DNA of 64,000 nucleotides from Fragilariopsis cylindrus CCMP1102 (GCA_900095095.1 FMBT01000330.1:248001-312000), one strand, 5' to 3'. Shown: positions 42,369-52,844, counted from the stretch's first letter. Numbers and translations: made by a program. Notes: generated by a model from the sequence alone, not told the origin.

Positions 42369-44929
42369 TTAACATCTCGATGGCCTTGTCCGGTTTATAA
42401 GCGCTGAAATCGGACTGGTGGGTGTTCTTGCATTTTCCGTTGCAGTAGCAAAAAGCCCATAGTTGAGACAATTACTCGATTTGAGGCCTAGGGCCTCGCA
42501 CATTTCTTTCGTCGATCCGAACTCGTTGGCAGTCCGGATGTCCGAGAGGCGGGGGAAGTTGCCGTCATGTGTTGCGCGGTGGTCCGCGATTAGTTTTCTG
42601 ATGGCGTCGCATCCCGGACCCTTGCGTGTTGTAGGTTTGTCCTTCTTTGGTGATTTGTCAGCATTTCGCTTCCGGTCTGTATTCCGGTCTGTAGGTGTTG
42701 GAGGGCTGGGTCGCGGCGTTGCCGGAGTCTTCGCTGGAAGGAAAATTGGACCGTAGCTGTGCGACAAGGACAAGTTGTTGTTTTCGATACCCAGGATGAG
42801 AAAATCGATGTTGAACTTCGGGAAACGCTTGGCGGCTACGTCTTCTGCTGTGCAAAAGACGCCGAAATACCGCTCAAGATGGCGGCACAGTTGGTAAATA
42901 ATTTCGTTGCTGATTAGAGCCCGGAAGTTGGCTATGGCGGATAGACGACTGTAGTTGTCGAACAGGGCATCGAGCAGGCGCTGGAGTTGAATTGACGGTG
43001 GCGCTCTGTCGCCAATTACCTGTATTAAACCTAGTTGAGTTAATTGCAGGTTGGTGATTAGGGCATCGATGGTGTCCGGAATCTGTGGCGTTCCTGGGAT
43101 GCTGCGCTCTATGTCGGCTGACGTTGGTACGCATTGTGCGTTGAGAGCGCGAACACTTTCGAGTCTCTCTCTCTCGGCCGTCGACCTGGTGACGTAAGTG
43201 AGAGGGCCAAGCCCCCCATGGGGTTTGGTGCCTTCGAAGTTCGTTGGGGCTAGACGCCAATCCGTGATAGATTTCCGAAATTCGGCCGTGATGATTTGGC
43301 GGAAACGGGGATTCTTCTTGATCATTGGTTGAATGAAGTAGGTGTCAATGACGGAGTCCTTTTCGCCTTTGTCAGGAGCCTTGTTGTATTTCAACCAACC
43401 GCTGTTGTTGCACCGGTGCAAAAAATGGAGCTCGTGTGGTTGTAGATGTGCCCATCCACATAAATTCCACGATCTGGTGCCCATACTGTCCTTTGCCTTT
43501 TTTGGTTGGTCCGGCTTGGTCGAGTTTGGGTGACTCTTGGATTCCGCTGCAAGAAACTTGAGCACTTGAAATCGGTTCATGTCCTCGGAGGTGAGGGGAA
43601 GGCCTGGGCCTCTGTTGAGCATTGCATGTAGGTGATCACCAATACTTTGGTGAGGTGATGCACCCGTGTGACCCCCAAAACTGAAAGCCCCATTGCTTGC
43701 CGATGCTCCAAAGGTGAAAGCCGGTGCACCATGATACCCTGGGTGACCCGGAGTGGGTTCACCAAATGGGTTGGTGGCGCCCGGTGTGCCGTACGGATTG
43801 TGGGACCTGGCTGCCGGTTGTTGGAACGTTGACGATGAGTCGTTGCTAAAACCGTTGCCTTCGAACGGGTTGGCCGCGATGTCAAATGGTAGTCCGGTCC
43901 TTTCGGGTCTTTCGGATGAAACTGGGTGCCCGGTTCCATATGGCAGTCCGTCGCCTTCGAAGGAGACGTTGCCTGTTGCTGTCCTGGTACTTTGATGTTG
44001 TCTGGCCAATGCTGCTGCGATGCGTTGCTGTTGCGCTAGTTGCTCCTCGAGTTGGACATTTCGTTGTAGTACCGCATTGAGATTAGCCTCGTTGGTTGCA
44101 GTTTCTCCTGGAGCATTTCCTGTGCGCTGACGATTATTGCGCAGAAGTGTTTCATCGTCGACGTCAATGACGTCTTCCGGTGCTGGGGTCGGGCGGAACT
44201 CCTTGCTGAGGCAGTTCAGGACTCCATTGGCGATGGCGGTGCCAAGTGTATTGTCGTCTTCGCTGAAACCCGTCTGTAGGTCCTTGTAAATATCCACCGA
44301 ATGTGCAAGTGTGAACCAACGTGGTTGGTCCGGTTCCAGTTGCATTTGACTGGTGCTGTCGGCGTTGTTGGGGAGGGTAGTATCCCTGACCATTGCTGCT
44401 GCACGAAGCCAGCTATAAACGAATTTGTCATGTTTGTCGGTTCTGCTTTTGAACATTGTTATTAAGTCGCGGACGCTTTTGTGAGAATTGTCGGCATTGA
44501 AGAAATCCGTGATGGTTTCAGCCCGGATTGGGATTAGTTTCATCATGGGTCGTTGCTTGATCAGAGCGCTCGTGACATAGTCCAGCCCTGATTCGCAGTT
44601 GAGTCGGCATCTTTCGCAATCCAGACGTCCGATGCCACTAGGTCGTTGGCATCGAATATCACTGCCTGTGGGCATGATGTGATTGTGATACCAAAACGTT
44701 GTGTTTGGTAAGCTCGTACCCATAAAATGGGGGTGACCTTCTTCGGTTGAGTGTTTAACACTGCAACTCCCAAGGTTCCGATTCCGCAGAACAACGCTTG
44801 GTCCGGTAGGTGAGTGGTCCTGTTGAAAGTGAGTGGGTGGGTGATGAGTTGGCTTCTGGAGTTCGACTCTTTGGCCCGGGTTGCCTCACCGAGGATTGCT
44901 GTTTGAAATCCTCCCTCTGTGAACGCCAT
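42369..44929 (-). CDS. Gag-like protein of the retroelement
   Basis: A 784-aa open segment (44723-42369) plus an upstream overlapping segment (44929-44561) that appears to be its true N-terminus, joined by one break near 44580 at SRAL/SALIKQRP. It lies first in coding order, where Gag sits. Features are DLITMFKSRTDKHDKFVYSWLRAA, a coiled NLNAVLQRNVQLEEQLAQQQ region, a Gly/Pro/Phe-rich low-complexity middle (GAPAFTFGASASNGAF), and a Cys/His cluster (LCGWAHLQPHELHFLHRC). A helical module follows with IERSIPGTPQIPDTIDALITN, repeated in the small ORF at 46002-45808. A basic KRNADKSPKKDKP tail could bind RNA. No classical CCHC knuckle. The role as nucleocapsid is inferred from position and composition. 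Confidence 0.75.
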
Positions 44930-45807
44930 CGTGCTGATGTTTAAATCCTGGCTGCGAGCGGTTTTGAGTTGCTCGAAGTTGAGATTGTGAGAGTGTTGTG
45001 TGCCGAAACAATGTGTTCCGGAATAGTGCCAAATGTGGAAATTTATGTTTTTCGGGCGTTTGACGTCCGGAACTGACGTTTGGTCAGTGATGTGGTGAGC
45101 CTGAATGGCATGCGATTGGCATGGAGTCGCCGTTATTGTTCAGAATCTATGTTGACAAAGGGTGGAAGTCGTCCTAAACGATGTTGTTTAGTTAGGGTGA
45201 GCCCCATTACGTTGGTGAATAATTACGTGAAATATTGTTGAATGTTATTTTGTTTTTGTCCCAACGAGGGATAAGGCAAATAGGAAGTGTGAATAAATTA
45301 CTTATGTACCTATGTATTGTGTTCTGGGCTTATGTGTGCCTGAAATCGAAAAATTCAATTCCGGAGTTGAAAATTTGACAGCTAGGAGTGACGCATGCGA
45401 GGGTGCGTGCAGGGGTGCTAACTAGTTTCGTTGAACGGTTGAGTCCTGACAAAATTTGAATGTATTATGTGATTTAACGTTATATTATATTCTTATATTT
45501 GGACTTGTCTATTATTTAAGATGTTTTTCGTTTTTTAATGTGTGGGCACGTGGCATGGTATGCGTGTCGTGCTCCTGACTTTGACCGTTGTACGTTGAGG
45601 TCCGGAATCCCTTTTTGGGATCTAAAACCTGTGGTGTTGCATGCAGTCTGTCTGTGTGGGTGTATTCGTCTGTCGTGCGACATTGCGTGCGCGGCGAACA
45701 TTTGGTTGGAAATGGTAAAGATTTAGTTTTGACTTGTGAAATGTAGTTGTCTCTTTACGAGGCGTTTCGTCGTAACCGGGTGTTTCGTCTAGTTGACGCC
45801 ATTCCTA
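44930..45807. other. Retroelement leader region
   Basis: About 880 nt between the Gag-like start and the small upstream ORF. Stop-rich in all frames. Presumably transcribed leader sequence. Confidence 0.45.
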
Positions 45808-46002
45808 TTACTCCGGAGTTGGGTAATTGTGTTTTTCATACATGGCCGCAAGCAGGCGCTTGATTTCGGTGGCCTGTGGCGATTCGTTGCCAAAATTCTG
45901 TATCAACACGGCTTGTATTCGTTGCATGTTTGTGATGAGGGCAACGATGTCGTCCGGAGTGTTTCCGTGGATGCTGCGCTCCATGTCTTTGTTGTTTTCC
46001 AT
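45808..46002 (-). CDS. Small retroelement ORF duplicating a Gag module
   Basis: An ORF of 64 codons from the ATG at 46002, in the leader just inside repeat B2. Its sequence (MERSIHGNTPDDIVALITNM, then QAVLIQNFGNESPQ, KRLLAAMYEKHNY) aligns without gaps worth noting to a segment of the Gag-like ORF (IERSIPGTPQIPDTIDALITN, QLGLIQVIGDRAPP, QRLLDALFDNYS). It may be a short regulatory copy of the Gag module or a leftover from recombination between elements. Codon-level divergence is large, so it is not a recent duplication. Confidence 0.6.
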   Translation of the reverse strand: MENNKDMERSIHGNTPDDIVALITNMQRIQAVLIQNFGNESPQATEIKRLLAAMYEKHNYPTPE

Positions 46003-46051
46003 GTGGTGGTCTCTGTTGTTGTCTTGTCTCCATTGAGCGGACGGGTAGTCC

Positions 46052-46230
46052 AAGAAGAAGCGCTTTCAGCGGTCACGTCAGCTCCGGAGCTGCCTCACAA
46101 CAAAACACGATGTTTCCAAAAGAATGAGTCCAGAATAGATTTCTCTTCTGGACTTTGATTTTCTACTAGCGCGCGCGTTGTATAAAAATAAATCGCTTGA
46201 TTCCTTTTTTACAGCTTTAACACTCCTTGA
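46052..46230. repeat. Split direct repeat B, copy 2 (outer)
   Basis: 179 bp, one T shorter than 36191-36370. Forms the upstream terminus of the element in coding orientation, ending ...CACTCCTTGA before flanking GCTTAAAATC. Carries the same 14-bp palindrome (46079-46092). Confidence 0.93.
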
Positions 46231-46355
46231 GCTTAAAATCAAATAATCAATCTGTTTTTCTATCTTCTATTCTGACAATCATCATATTTCGTGAAGAATA
46301 AAATAGAAACTCTGCTATTCACATAAAAATATTCTTTCGAAATACAACATCCAAC

Positions 46356-47327
46356 ATGAAACTTCTCTGCAAGTCATTCATCCTCCTCCCCTTTGTGGCG
46401 CTTGGTTCCACTGCATTCCAGTTGTCACAACATGCGCATCGACGACAGTGCAGGATACCTTCGCTTGCTGTCGGTTCAACCGCCAACACAGTTGACTCCG
46501 ATACCCATGACGCAGGGACGCCTCGGACAGTCGTAGGAGATGGACTTCACAAGGGGTTATACACCGCCGATCGATACACCTCGACATTGCGATTTCTGGT
46601 GCCAAAGGGCGATGAGCAAGTGGCATTCGAACACACATGGACGGCGCGAGCAAAAGAACTTGCTGCGACGCCAGGTCTCAAATACTTTCACATGGGAAAA
46701 CGTGGAGCAGACTTTATGGGACCACCCCTCCCGGACGATGAATTCAACTACCAGTCGTTTGCTGTATGGGAATCCAAGGAAGCTTACGATTTGTGCAAAG
46801 ACAGTAATACGGTTGATTTCGGGACGTTTGCGGAGTCTCCTGCCAACTACGATGGCCTGTTTGCCTTGGCTGTGCCCACCTCCATTTCAGGTGTGGCGGG
46901 TATGCCCAATACTGCATCAGACACAACAACAACAACTGCATCAGACGATGGCAGTAAGATCGACACATCCAAGCGATTGCCGCGTGAGGCGTTTGTTGCG
47001 AGCAATCGGTTCGGGATCAAACCCGGTTTCGAAAAAGATTTTGAAGACATGTGGGCGGGACGCGACTCGAGTCTAGCGGATCTTCCCGGGTTTGTTAACT
47101 TTCAGCTGCTCCGCCGCGATGGATCGAGTGAAGATGATGGCAATACATACGTCTCGTACACAACGTGGGACTCGCTCGGTGCGTTTAACAACTGGCGCGA
47201 ATCGGACAACTTTAAACGATCACACAGCTCCAGTGGAGAAAAACCGAAGGAATCGCCATATGCCAAGATGCCAAAGGTTGTGACCTTCAAAACATTTCTC
47301 GTTGTCAGTGGAGAGGAGGGCATGTAA
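46356..47327 (+). CDS. Plastid-targeted protein with two ABM (antibiotic-biosynthesis-monooxygenase-like) domains
   Basis: An intact 323-aa single-exon gene. The N-terminus MKLLCKSFILLPFVALGSTAFQLS is a signal peptide ending in the plastid AF step. Two ferredoxin-like ABM domains follow. The first (about 70-170) has YTSTLRFLVPKGDEQVAFEHTW, TPGLKYFHMGKR and YQSFAVWESKEAYD. The second (about 208-318) has FVASNRFGIKPGFEKDFEDMW, LPGFVNFQLLRRDG and YVSYTTWDSLGAFNNW. A Thr/Ser/Asp linker separates them. Proteins of this dimeric-barrel type include heme-degrading IsdG/HmoA enzymes and small monooxygenases; heme or tetrapyrrole handling in the plastid is a guess. The coding GC is visibly higher than neighbouring genes. 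The recombinase retroelement ends 125 bp upstream. Confidence 0.85.
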   Translation: MKLLCKSFILLPFVALGSTAFQLSQHAHRRQCRIPSLAVGSTANTVDSDTHDAGTPRTVVGDGLHKGLYTADRYTSTLRFLVPKGDEQVAFEHTWTARAKELAATPGLKYFHMGKRGADFMGPPLPDDEFNYQSFAVWESKEAYDLCKDSNTVDFGTFAESPANYDGLFALAVPTSISGVAGMPNTASDTTTTTASDDGSKIDTSKRLPREAFVASNRFGIKPGFEKDFEDMWAGRDSSLADLPGFVNFQLLRRDGSSEDDGNTYVSYTTWDSLGAFNNWRESDNFKRSHSSSGEKPKESPYAKMPKVVTFKTFLVVSGEEGM

Positions 47328-48177
47328 GTGGTTCAATTTTATGACATACAATGTAGTGATATGGCCACACCCGTCATGGCTACAGTAAATGATAGTGCCT
47401 TAAGATAGAGTGAGCTACTAGCCCTGCATTGCTCATTTATTTTAACATTAGATAATTCTATTCTTTATGTAGCATGTAGCTAGGCCTTTTCCTGGCACGA
47501 AAGAAGGTCATACATAATAGAAAATATGCGTTGCAAACGTACCGAAAAAAAGGGGAGGAGGAGATAATATCCATTCTTATTTTTACTACACTTCAGAACA
47601 ATTCGGACGATCGAATTAGACTTTCGGAAAACAACGAACCTAAGATAGGATCGTACAGAGGTGATAGTAGAGGTCATTATCGTCATATCAACACTGCGAT
47701 AGAAGTTACAGATAATTTCAAGATAGACATTTATCTTTTTTTATCAATACCCCCCTATGATTGATGGAACCGAAATTTCGGTGTCGTTTATGAAGATTAA
47801 AGGTTGAGTACAACTTATCGATTCAGTAGTCAAATATTTGACACAGTTCGATTGCAAGGACATTACGTTGAAATAAGAAAGCACTCTTTATATAAATAAC
47901 ACAGCTAATATAATAAATGGCATGAAACATACTTAAATGTTGTAGAATAACTGATATTTCTAATGAAGTGGTTTCGTAATGTGATATGCAATGCGATTTT
48001 GTAGTAGTTCCATCATGGTGTAGGTAGTTTTCTTTGAGTGAAGGTTGTGAGCGAATGGTTTAGAATGTCATTGGGACGGTCGATATAGGATTTCCATCAC
48101 TGTACGATATGCGTAAGTATGAATATGAATAGCGTGTTTTGTGTCTCATAATATTATGTGGGACTGTTTTTTTTTAA
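47328..48177. other. Intergenic, no gene seen
   Basis: About 850 nt downstream of the ABM gene. AT-rich with no family signal. Any second exon of the small minus-strand gene at 48178 would have to lie here, but none was recognised. Confidence 0.4.
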
Positions 48178-48516
48178 TTACTCACACCAGGAAAGGGCAT
48201 CGTCGTCACTTTCCAAAGCTCGACCAGTTTCGAGAAATTTCTTGATATTCGTCGTCCATGATGATGCTGATGATGCTGATGACGCTGATGATGAACATGT
48301 CTGCTGGGCAAAATACCGATGCTGCTGCTGATGATCTCCGGTACTATTGCTTGTTGAAGAAGAAGCTTGTGGTTTACATTTGTCATCCACCATCGTATCG
48401 AACACAACGATGTGACGAGCTACATTTTTGTTGTTGTTGTTGTTGTTGTTGTTGTTGACAAAGGGACTCATGATATCTCGTTTTCTTGTTTGTTTGGTTG
48501 TTTGGTACCTTTGCAA
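48178..48516 (-). CDS. Hypothetical low-complexity ORF, possibly a first exon
   Basis: A minus-strand ORF of up to 112 codons, with a likelier start at the ATG at 48471 (MSPFVN). It has a nine-Asn run, VARHIVVFDTMVDD, Ser repeats and TNIKKFLETGRALESDDDALSW. A consensus GTGAGT donor lies right before the stop, so it may be an exon. No family recognised; it could also be noise in a repeat-rich region. Confidence 0.25.
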   Translation of the reverse strand: MQRYQTTKQTRKRDIMSPFVNNNNNNNNNKNVARHIVVFDTMVDDKCKPQASSSTSNSTGDHQQQHRYFAQQTCSSSASSASSASSWTTNIKKFLETGRALESDDDALSWCE

Positions 48517-49005
48517 TCAGATGATTGATTATGGTGTATTATAATATTATGTTGTTAATGAATAATTGAATGTGTGATTTCGCTGCCTTTTTACTTACTG
48601 TACATACAGCAACTGCAATCCAAAGAATGATTGATTTCATTCATTCACTCGTGAAGAAACATGTTTTGCATAAAGCCCCCCAAGATCGAATATCAATATC
48701 GCGCTCAATCAATATAATACACAGTATATCTATCGTGCCCAAGATTGAAATGATGTATCAATCAATATATATGATAATCGTTCTGTGATCAAGGATATTT
48801 GATCATTCAAAACGAATTTCGATTTATTTTCAAATTCATTCACATTTTCTACAGTTTTTATTTTTAGAACAAGGTCCTATCACCACATAAATTATACTAA
48901 AAGGATAAGGTTACACGACTTCGCGCTACACCAGTTTCGCGCTACCAGTTTGCCCATTAAATAAATAATGTTCTTTGTGGCGTATTTCTTGTCAGACACC
49001 AATTG
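48517..49005. other. Intergenic, left flank of the gypsy element
   Basis: About 490 nt of AT-rich sequence without gene signal, ending at the target-site duplication. Confidence 0.45.
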
Positions 49006-49010
49006 AAAGG

Positions 49011-49238
49011 TGTCCTAAACTAGATAGTATTTAGTTAATTGGCTTATATTATATTGTGAGCATTCATGTTACTACATGTTATTCTATAGAGTACACCGGT
49101 ATGTTAAGACTCGCTCTTCTAGCTCGCCGATCCCTGCGTACTCTCAACGGATGGTAATCTAACGGCTATCAGCGAGGTGAGGTGCTCGCTAGCGCCAACT
49201 CAAGTGACGTCATCAGTCACAGATGACCGTTTGCTACA
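49011..49238. repeat. Gypsy LTR (3' LTR in coding orientation)
   Basis: 228 bp, identical to 54106-54333, TG...CA ends. Contains a full TGACGTCA palindrome at 49205-49212. Confidence 0.96.
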
Positions 49239-49299
49239 CTCTCCCACTAAGATCAAGCTTCCGCGTGGAGGCTATCTTGATTTCCATTACAATTCTTAT

Positions 49300-52200
49300 T
49301 CAAATTCCCTTATACGGTGCGAACCATCTTGTTGATTGTGTATCCGTTACTGTAGGTGTTCGTTGTATCGTTATCGTTCCATTGGTATGAGTTGCTACAA
49401 TTCGAAATGGTCCTGAAGATCTTTCAGACAGTTTTGACTTGTTCCATACTATTTGCATCACTTTATCTCCTACTCTGAAGTGGTGTTCAATTCTTCTTCT
49501 GTTTTGTTTGATCAAATTCTCGTCAATCATCTGTTGACGTCCGGCCCGAATTGCTTCTAGATTCGCTATCAACGGTACATCCATTATCATGTCTCTACCA
49601 TAGACCATTGCACCTGGTGTTGTCCCAATCGGTGCACTGACTGAACATCTCATAGCATGCATACATGTTGCTAATGCATTATCCATTACTTGGTTTGCAT
49701 CATTCTCATTCTGTGGCGGATTAGTATGTAATACTACTCGAAGTATATCTCCAATGGTTTGGTGCATTCTTTCGCATATAGCATTTGCTTGTGGATTGCG
49801 TACTGCCGTACATACATCCGTGATTCCATATCTTGCGAGTGTACTGACAAATTCGTATCCTACAAACTCTGTACCATTGTCATGGACGCATCTATTTGGT
49901 CGTGGGTATCTGGATAGCCAGGAGTTTTCAAACTGTTCTGCTACATGACTCATTGTTTTGTTTTGTATTCTGATTAATTCAATCAGGTTTGTTACCGGAT
50001 CAATGCATGTTAGTGCTTTGAACACACATATGTTACCATTGACTACTATTTCCCATGGACCTATTAAGTCTATGCATACCTCATTCCAAGGTGCTATATT
50101 TGCATGTCGAGGAGGTAATTTTCCATATCCTCTGCCTTGTTGTTTGTACATGTGACAATTTTCTGGGCATACATACTCTCTGCAGAGTACCGATAGTCGT
50201 TCTGCATGGAATCTAGCTCTTATAGTATCATAAACTTTTGTAAATCCACAATGTCCTAATATCATATGATACCATCTTATCACATTCTGTATCATTGATT
50301 GTGGTATATATATTTTCCATTCATTCTGTAATACCATAGGATTGGCTCGATAGCATATCAACGGTCGTCCGTTGATTACCTTAATTGGATAGATATGAGG
50401 TTGAGCTAACGATATTTGCACCAACGCTGCATCTCCAGCTTGATGTTGTTGTATATTGTTTACTGTTGTTGGACAATTCATTTCCTGTAATGGTGGAAGG
50501 TTCATGAATAGTTCTATCATTTCAATATCTTCATTCCTGCATATAGTTGGTAGTAGTTGTGGATCGTTATCATCCTTATCATATGAAAAGAATACATCTT
50601 GTTCATCTGTGGGTACAACTATCTTATTCCAATCAATAAGTTTTCCTTTTAACTCATTCTTCCCCGGCGAGGGTGCATCCATACGAGGCAGCCTTGAAAA
50701 AGCATCTGCAAGAACATTGACTTTACCTGGAACATACTGTAAGTTAATATCATAATCTTCCAGGAATAACTTCCATCTCATTACACGTGGTGGTGATAGT
50801 GTATGAAAAGTTAGGTTTTTATGGTCTGTAAATACATTTAAACGACCTCCATATAAAATGTCATGGTATTCTTTAATACACATTACAATTGCCAACAGCT
50901 CTTTCTCTGTTGTATTATAATTCTTTTGTGATTCTGTGAGTTTCTTACTCCAGTAGGCAATTGGTTTACCATTTTGTATTATAGCTGCACCGAGTTGATA
51001 GTCACTCGCGTCAGTATAAATATTAAATTCTTGATTAAGATCGGGATAAGTTGTCATGGCATCTGCAGCAATCATTGCTTTCATTGTATCAAACGCTTTG
51101 ACTTGTCGTGGACCCCAAACAAAGGGTACATCACCAGTTAATTCATGCAATGGTGCAAGTATGTGAGATCGACGAGGCCACATACTCTTGTAGAATGTAA
51201 CTGCTCCTATAAAAGATCTAACCTGTGTCTTATCCGTTGGCCGTCCTAGCTTCAGGACTGCATCAATTTTGTTACGCATTGGCGTGATACCTTCAGGTGT
51301 CATATAATGTCCTAGGAAGTGTGCTTCTCTTACTCCCCATTTACATTTTAGAGGATTACATTTCATTCCATTTGAAACTAATCTTTCCAAAACTGTATCA
51401 ACAATTTTGAAGTGATCATCGAAAGATCCTTTAGTCCATATGCCTAAATCGTCCATGTAGGCATCGATGTCAAGTCCATCTAATATTCGTTTTATCATTG
51501 ACTGTGCGAAGTCTGGGGATACTTTTATTCCCATTGGTACTCGATTGTATTGATATTTTCCAAAAGGAGTTGTTATAGTGCAAAGTTCTTTGCTTTCTTC
51601 ATCCATTTCGAAACAGTAGAACATCATCGATAGATCTATCTTCGTGAAGTGGCTATATCCTCTCTGCTTCAGCATGATATCTTGTATCTTCGGTACAGGA
51701 TACTGTGGTCGTTCGAGGTGTTTGTTGAGCTCACGAAAGTCACTGACCCATCGTACGGTGTTGTTGCTTTTTGGAATAATAAAAGTGGGTGATGCCCAAT
51801 TTGTCATACCACACGATCGAAGTACCCCATCCTTTACCAGATTATCTAACTCGCGTTTGAAGACGACTTGTCTTGTATATGGTACTGGATATGGTTTCTT
51901 ATGAACTGGTTTTGAACCTTGTTTGATTTGAAGATGAAGTTTCTCATGTGGGTAATAACCCAATTTTCCATCAAACAACTGTTTGTGCTTTTCTAGCATG
52001 GCTTCAAATTTAATTCTTTCTTCACATGACATGTGATGTTGTTCGTCGGCACACTCCTTCGGAGTTACCTTCTTATACTTTCTTTCTAAGATTGTTTTTG
52101 TTTCATAGAGTTCCTCTAATTTGTTTTCATTCATTTGTTCAATATCTCGATACATCCTATTATCATAGTGATGTGGAGCTTTCATCGGTACCGTCCGATC

Positions 52201-52689
52201 AATCCAAGTTATTGTATTTGTTTCCCATGACATAGCAATGCCTGCCAATCGAAGGAAGTCTCTTCCTAAGATGATGTCGTATTGACATGTTGGTGAATCG
52301 AATATCCTACTTGATATGTTATCTAATCTTCTTCCATTACTGAATTCTGACAGTTTCACATTCTTCAGATTCACTGATAATGATGTATCAAAAGAGCCTG
52401 AGGCTGTTGTTGTGATTTGTCTTCTTTCAGACCTACTCGGGCAAGCTCCTGCCGGTAGTACTCTACGATTCAATAGAGTTCCACTGCTTCCGCCGTCCAT
52501 CAAGACAACGAGTGGTCTATCACAATACTGTCCTTGTATTGTGTCACAACATAGCAATGTTATGGGTGCTAAATCCGTTTGATTATTCAAATCAGCTTCT
52601 ACTGCTGCGTATACTTCATTGTGGTTCATCCACTCATCTATACATAGATTAGATTCTGTTTGATTCGTATTCAACGGATCGACTCTGTC
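49300..52689 (-). CDS. Gypsy pol polyprotein: protease, RT, RNase H, integrase
   Basis: About 1,124 aa and uninterrupted. Protease: LVVLMDGGSSGTLLN (Asp near residue 60) with YDIILGRDFLRL. RT: PYPVPYTRQ, WASPTFIIPKS, FTKIDLSMMFYCFEM and IDAYMDDLGIW (catalytic YMDD). RNase H: NIYTDASDYQLGAAI, TEKELLAIV, VFTDHKNL and NVLADAFSRL. Integrase: an H-H-C-C zinc-binding start (WYHMILGHCG, then VCPENCHMY), Asp in EVCIDLIGPW, Asp in RCVHDNGTEFVG and Glu in NAICERMHQ, giving the DDE triad. A GPF-type module (RSSGPFRIVATHTNGTITIQ) ends the protein. No chromodomain. The frame opens at 52689 after a stop; the first ATG lies at about residue 15, so expression probably depends on fusion to gag. Confidence 0.95.
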   Translation of the reverse strand, partial: DRVDPLNTNQTESNLCIDEWMNHNEVYAAVEADLNNQTDLAPITLLCCDTIQGQYCDRPLVVLMDGGSSGTLLNRRVLPAGACPSRSERRQITTTASGSFDTSLSVNLKNVKLSEFSNGRRLDNISSRIFDSPTCQYDIILGRDFLRLAGIAMSWETNTITWIDRTVPMKAPHHYDNRMYRDIEQMNENKLEELYETKTILERKYKKVTPKECADEQHHMSCEERIKFEAMLEKHKQLFDGKLGYYPHEKLHLQIKQGSKPVHKKPYPVPYTRQVVFKRELDNLVKDGVLRSCGMTNWASPTFIIPKSNNTVRWVSDFRELNKHLERPQYPVPKIQDIMLKQRGYSHFTKIDLSMMFYCFEMDEESKELCTITTPFGKYQYNRVPMGIKVSPDFAQSMIKRILDGLDIDAYMDDLGIWTKGSFDDHFKIVDTVLERLVSNGMKCNPLKCKWGVREAHFLGHYMTPEGITPMRNKIDAVLKLGRPTDKTQVRSFIGAVTFYKSMWPRRSHILAPLHELTGDVPFVWGPRQVKAFDTMKAMIAADAMTTYPDLNQEFNIYTDASDYQLGAAIIQNGKPIAYWSKKLTESQKNYNTTEKELLAIVMCIKEYHDILYGGRLNVFTDHKNLTFHTLSPPRVMRWKLFLEDYDINLQYVPGKVNVLADAFSRLPRMDAPSPGKNELKGKLIDWNKIVVPTDEQDVFFSYDKDDNDPQLLPTICRNEDIEMIELFMNLPPLQEMNCPTTVNNIQQHQAGDAALVQISLAQPHIYPIKVINGRPLICYRANPMVLQNEWKIYIPQSMIQNVIRWYHMILGHCGFTKVYDTIRARFHAERLSVLCREYVCPENCHMYKQQGRGYGKLPPRHANIAPWNEVCIDLIGPWEIVVNGNICVFKALTCIDPVTNLIELIRIQNKTMSHVAEQFENSWLSRYPRPNRCVHDNGTEFVGYEFVSTLARYGITDVCTAVRNPQANAICERMHQTIGDILRVVLHTNPPQNENDANQVMDNALATCMHAMRCSVSAPIGTTPGAMVYGRDMIMDVPLIANLEAIRAGRQQMIDENLIKQNRRRIEHHFRVGDKVMQIVWNKSKLSERSSGPFRIVATHTNGTITIQRTPTVTDTQSTRWFAPYKGI

Positions 52690-52844
52690 TCAAACAATGA
52701 GGAGCCTGTACTTGTAGTATTGGACGACAGTAAATTCATCACTGTGCCTGCCTTCACATCAACATTATGCACACCTTGTGCCTGCTTTCTGCAGCTGCTG
52801 TTTACATCACTTGATGCTGTGGGCGCTGCTGTTGTAGCCTTATT

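Larger units (their letters stand above)
35901..46230 (-). mobile_element. Complete tyrosine-recombinase retrotransposon with split direct repeats (PAT/DIRS order)
   Basis: A 10,330-bp element coding on the minus strand. In coding order: B2 repeat (46230-46052), small ORF, Gag-like ORF, RT-RNase H ORF, tyrosine recombinase ORF, ORF X, then A2 (36638-36370), B1 (36370-36191), a 21-nt spacer and A1 (36169-35901). A1 and A2 are identical over 269 bp; B1 and B2 differ by one T over 180 bp. This A/B arrangement is the split direct repeat layout of PAT- and Ngaro-like elements, which integrate a circular intermediate by recombinase instead of a DDE integrase. No LTRs, no DDE integrase and no target duplication are seen. 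The near-identity of repeats points to recent insertion. The element ends 125 bp upstream of the ABM gene. Confidence 0.92.
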
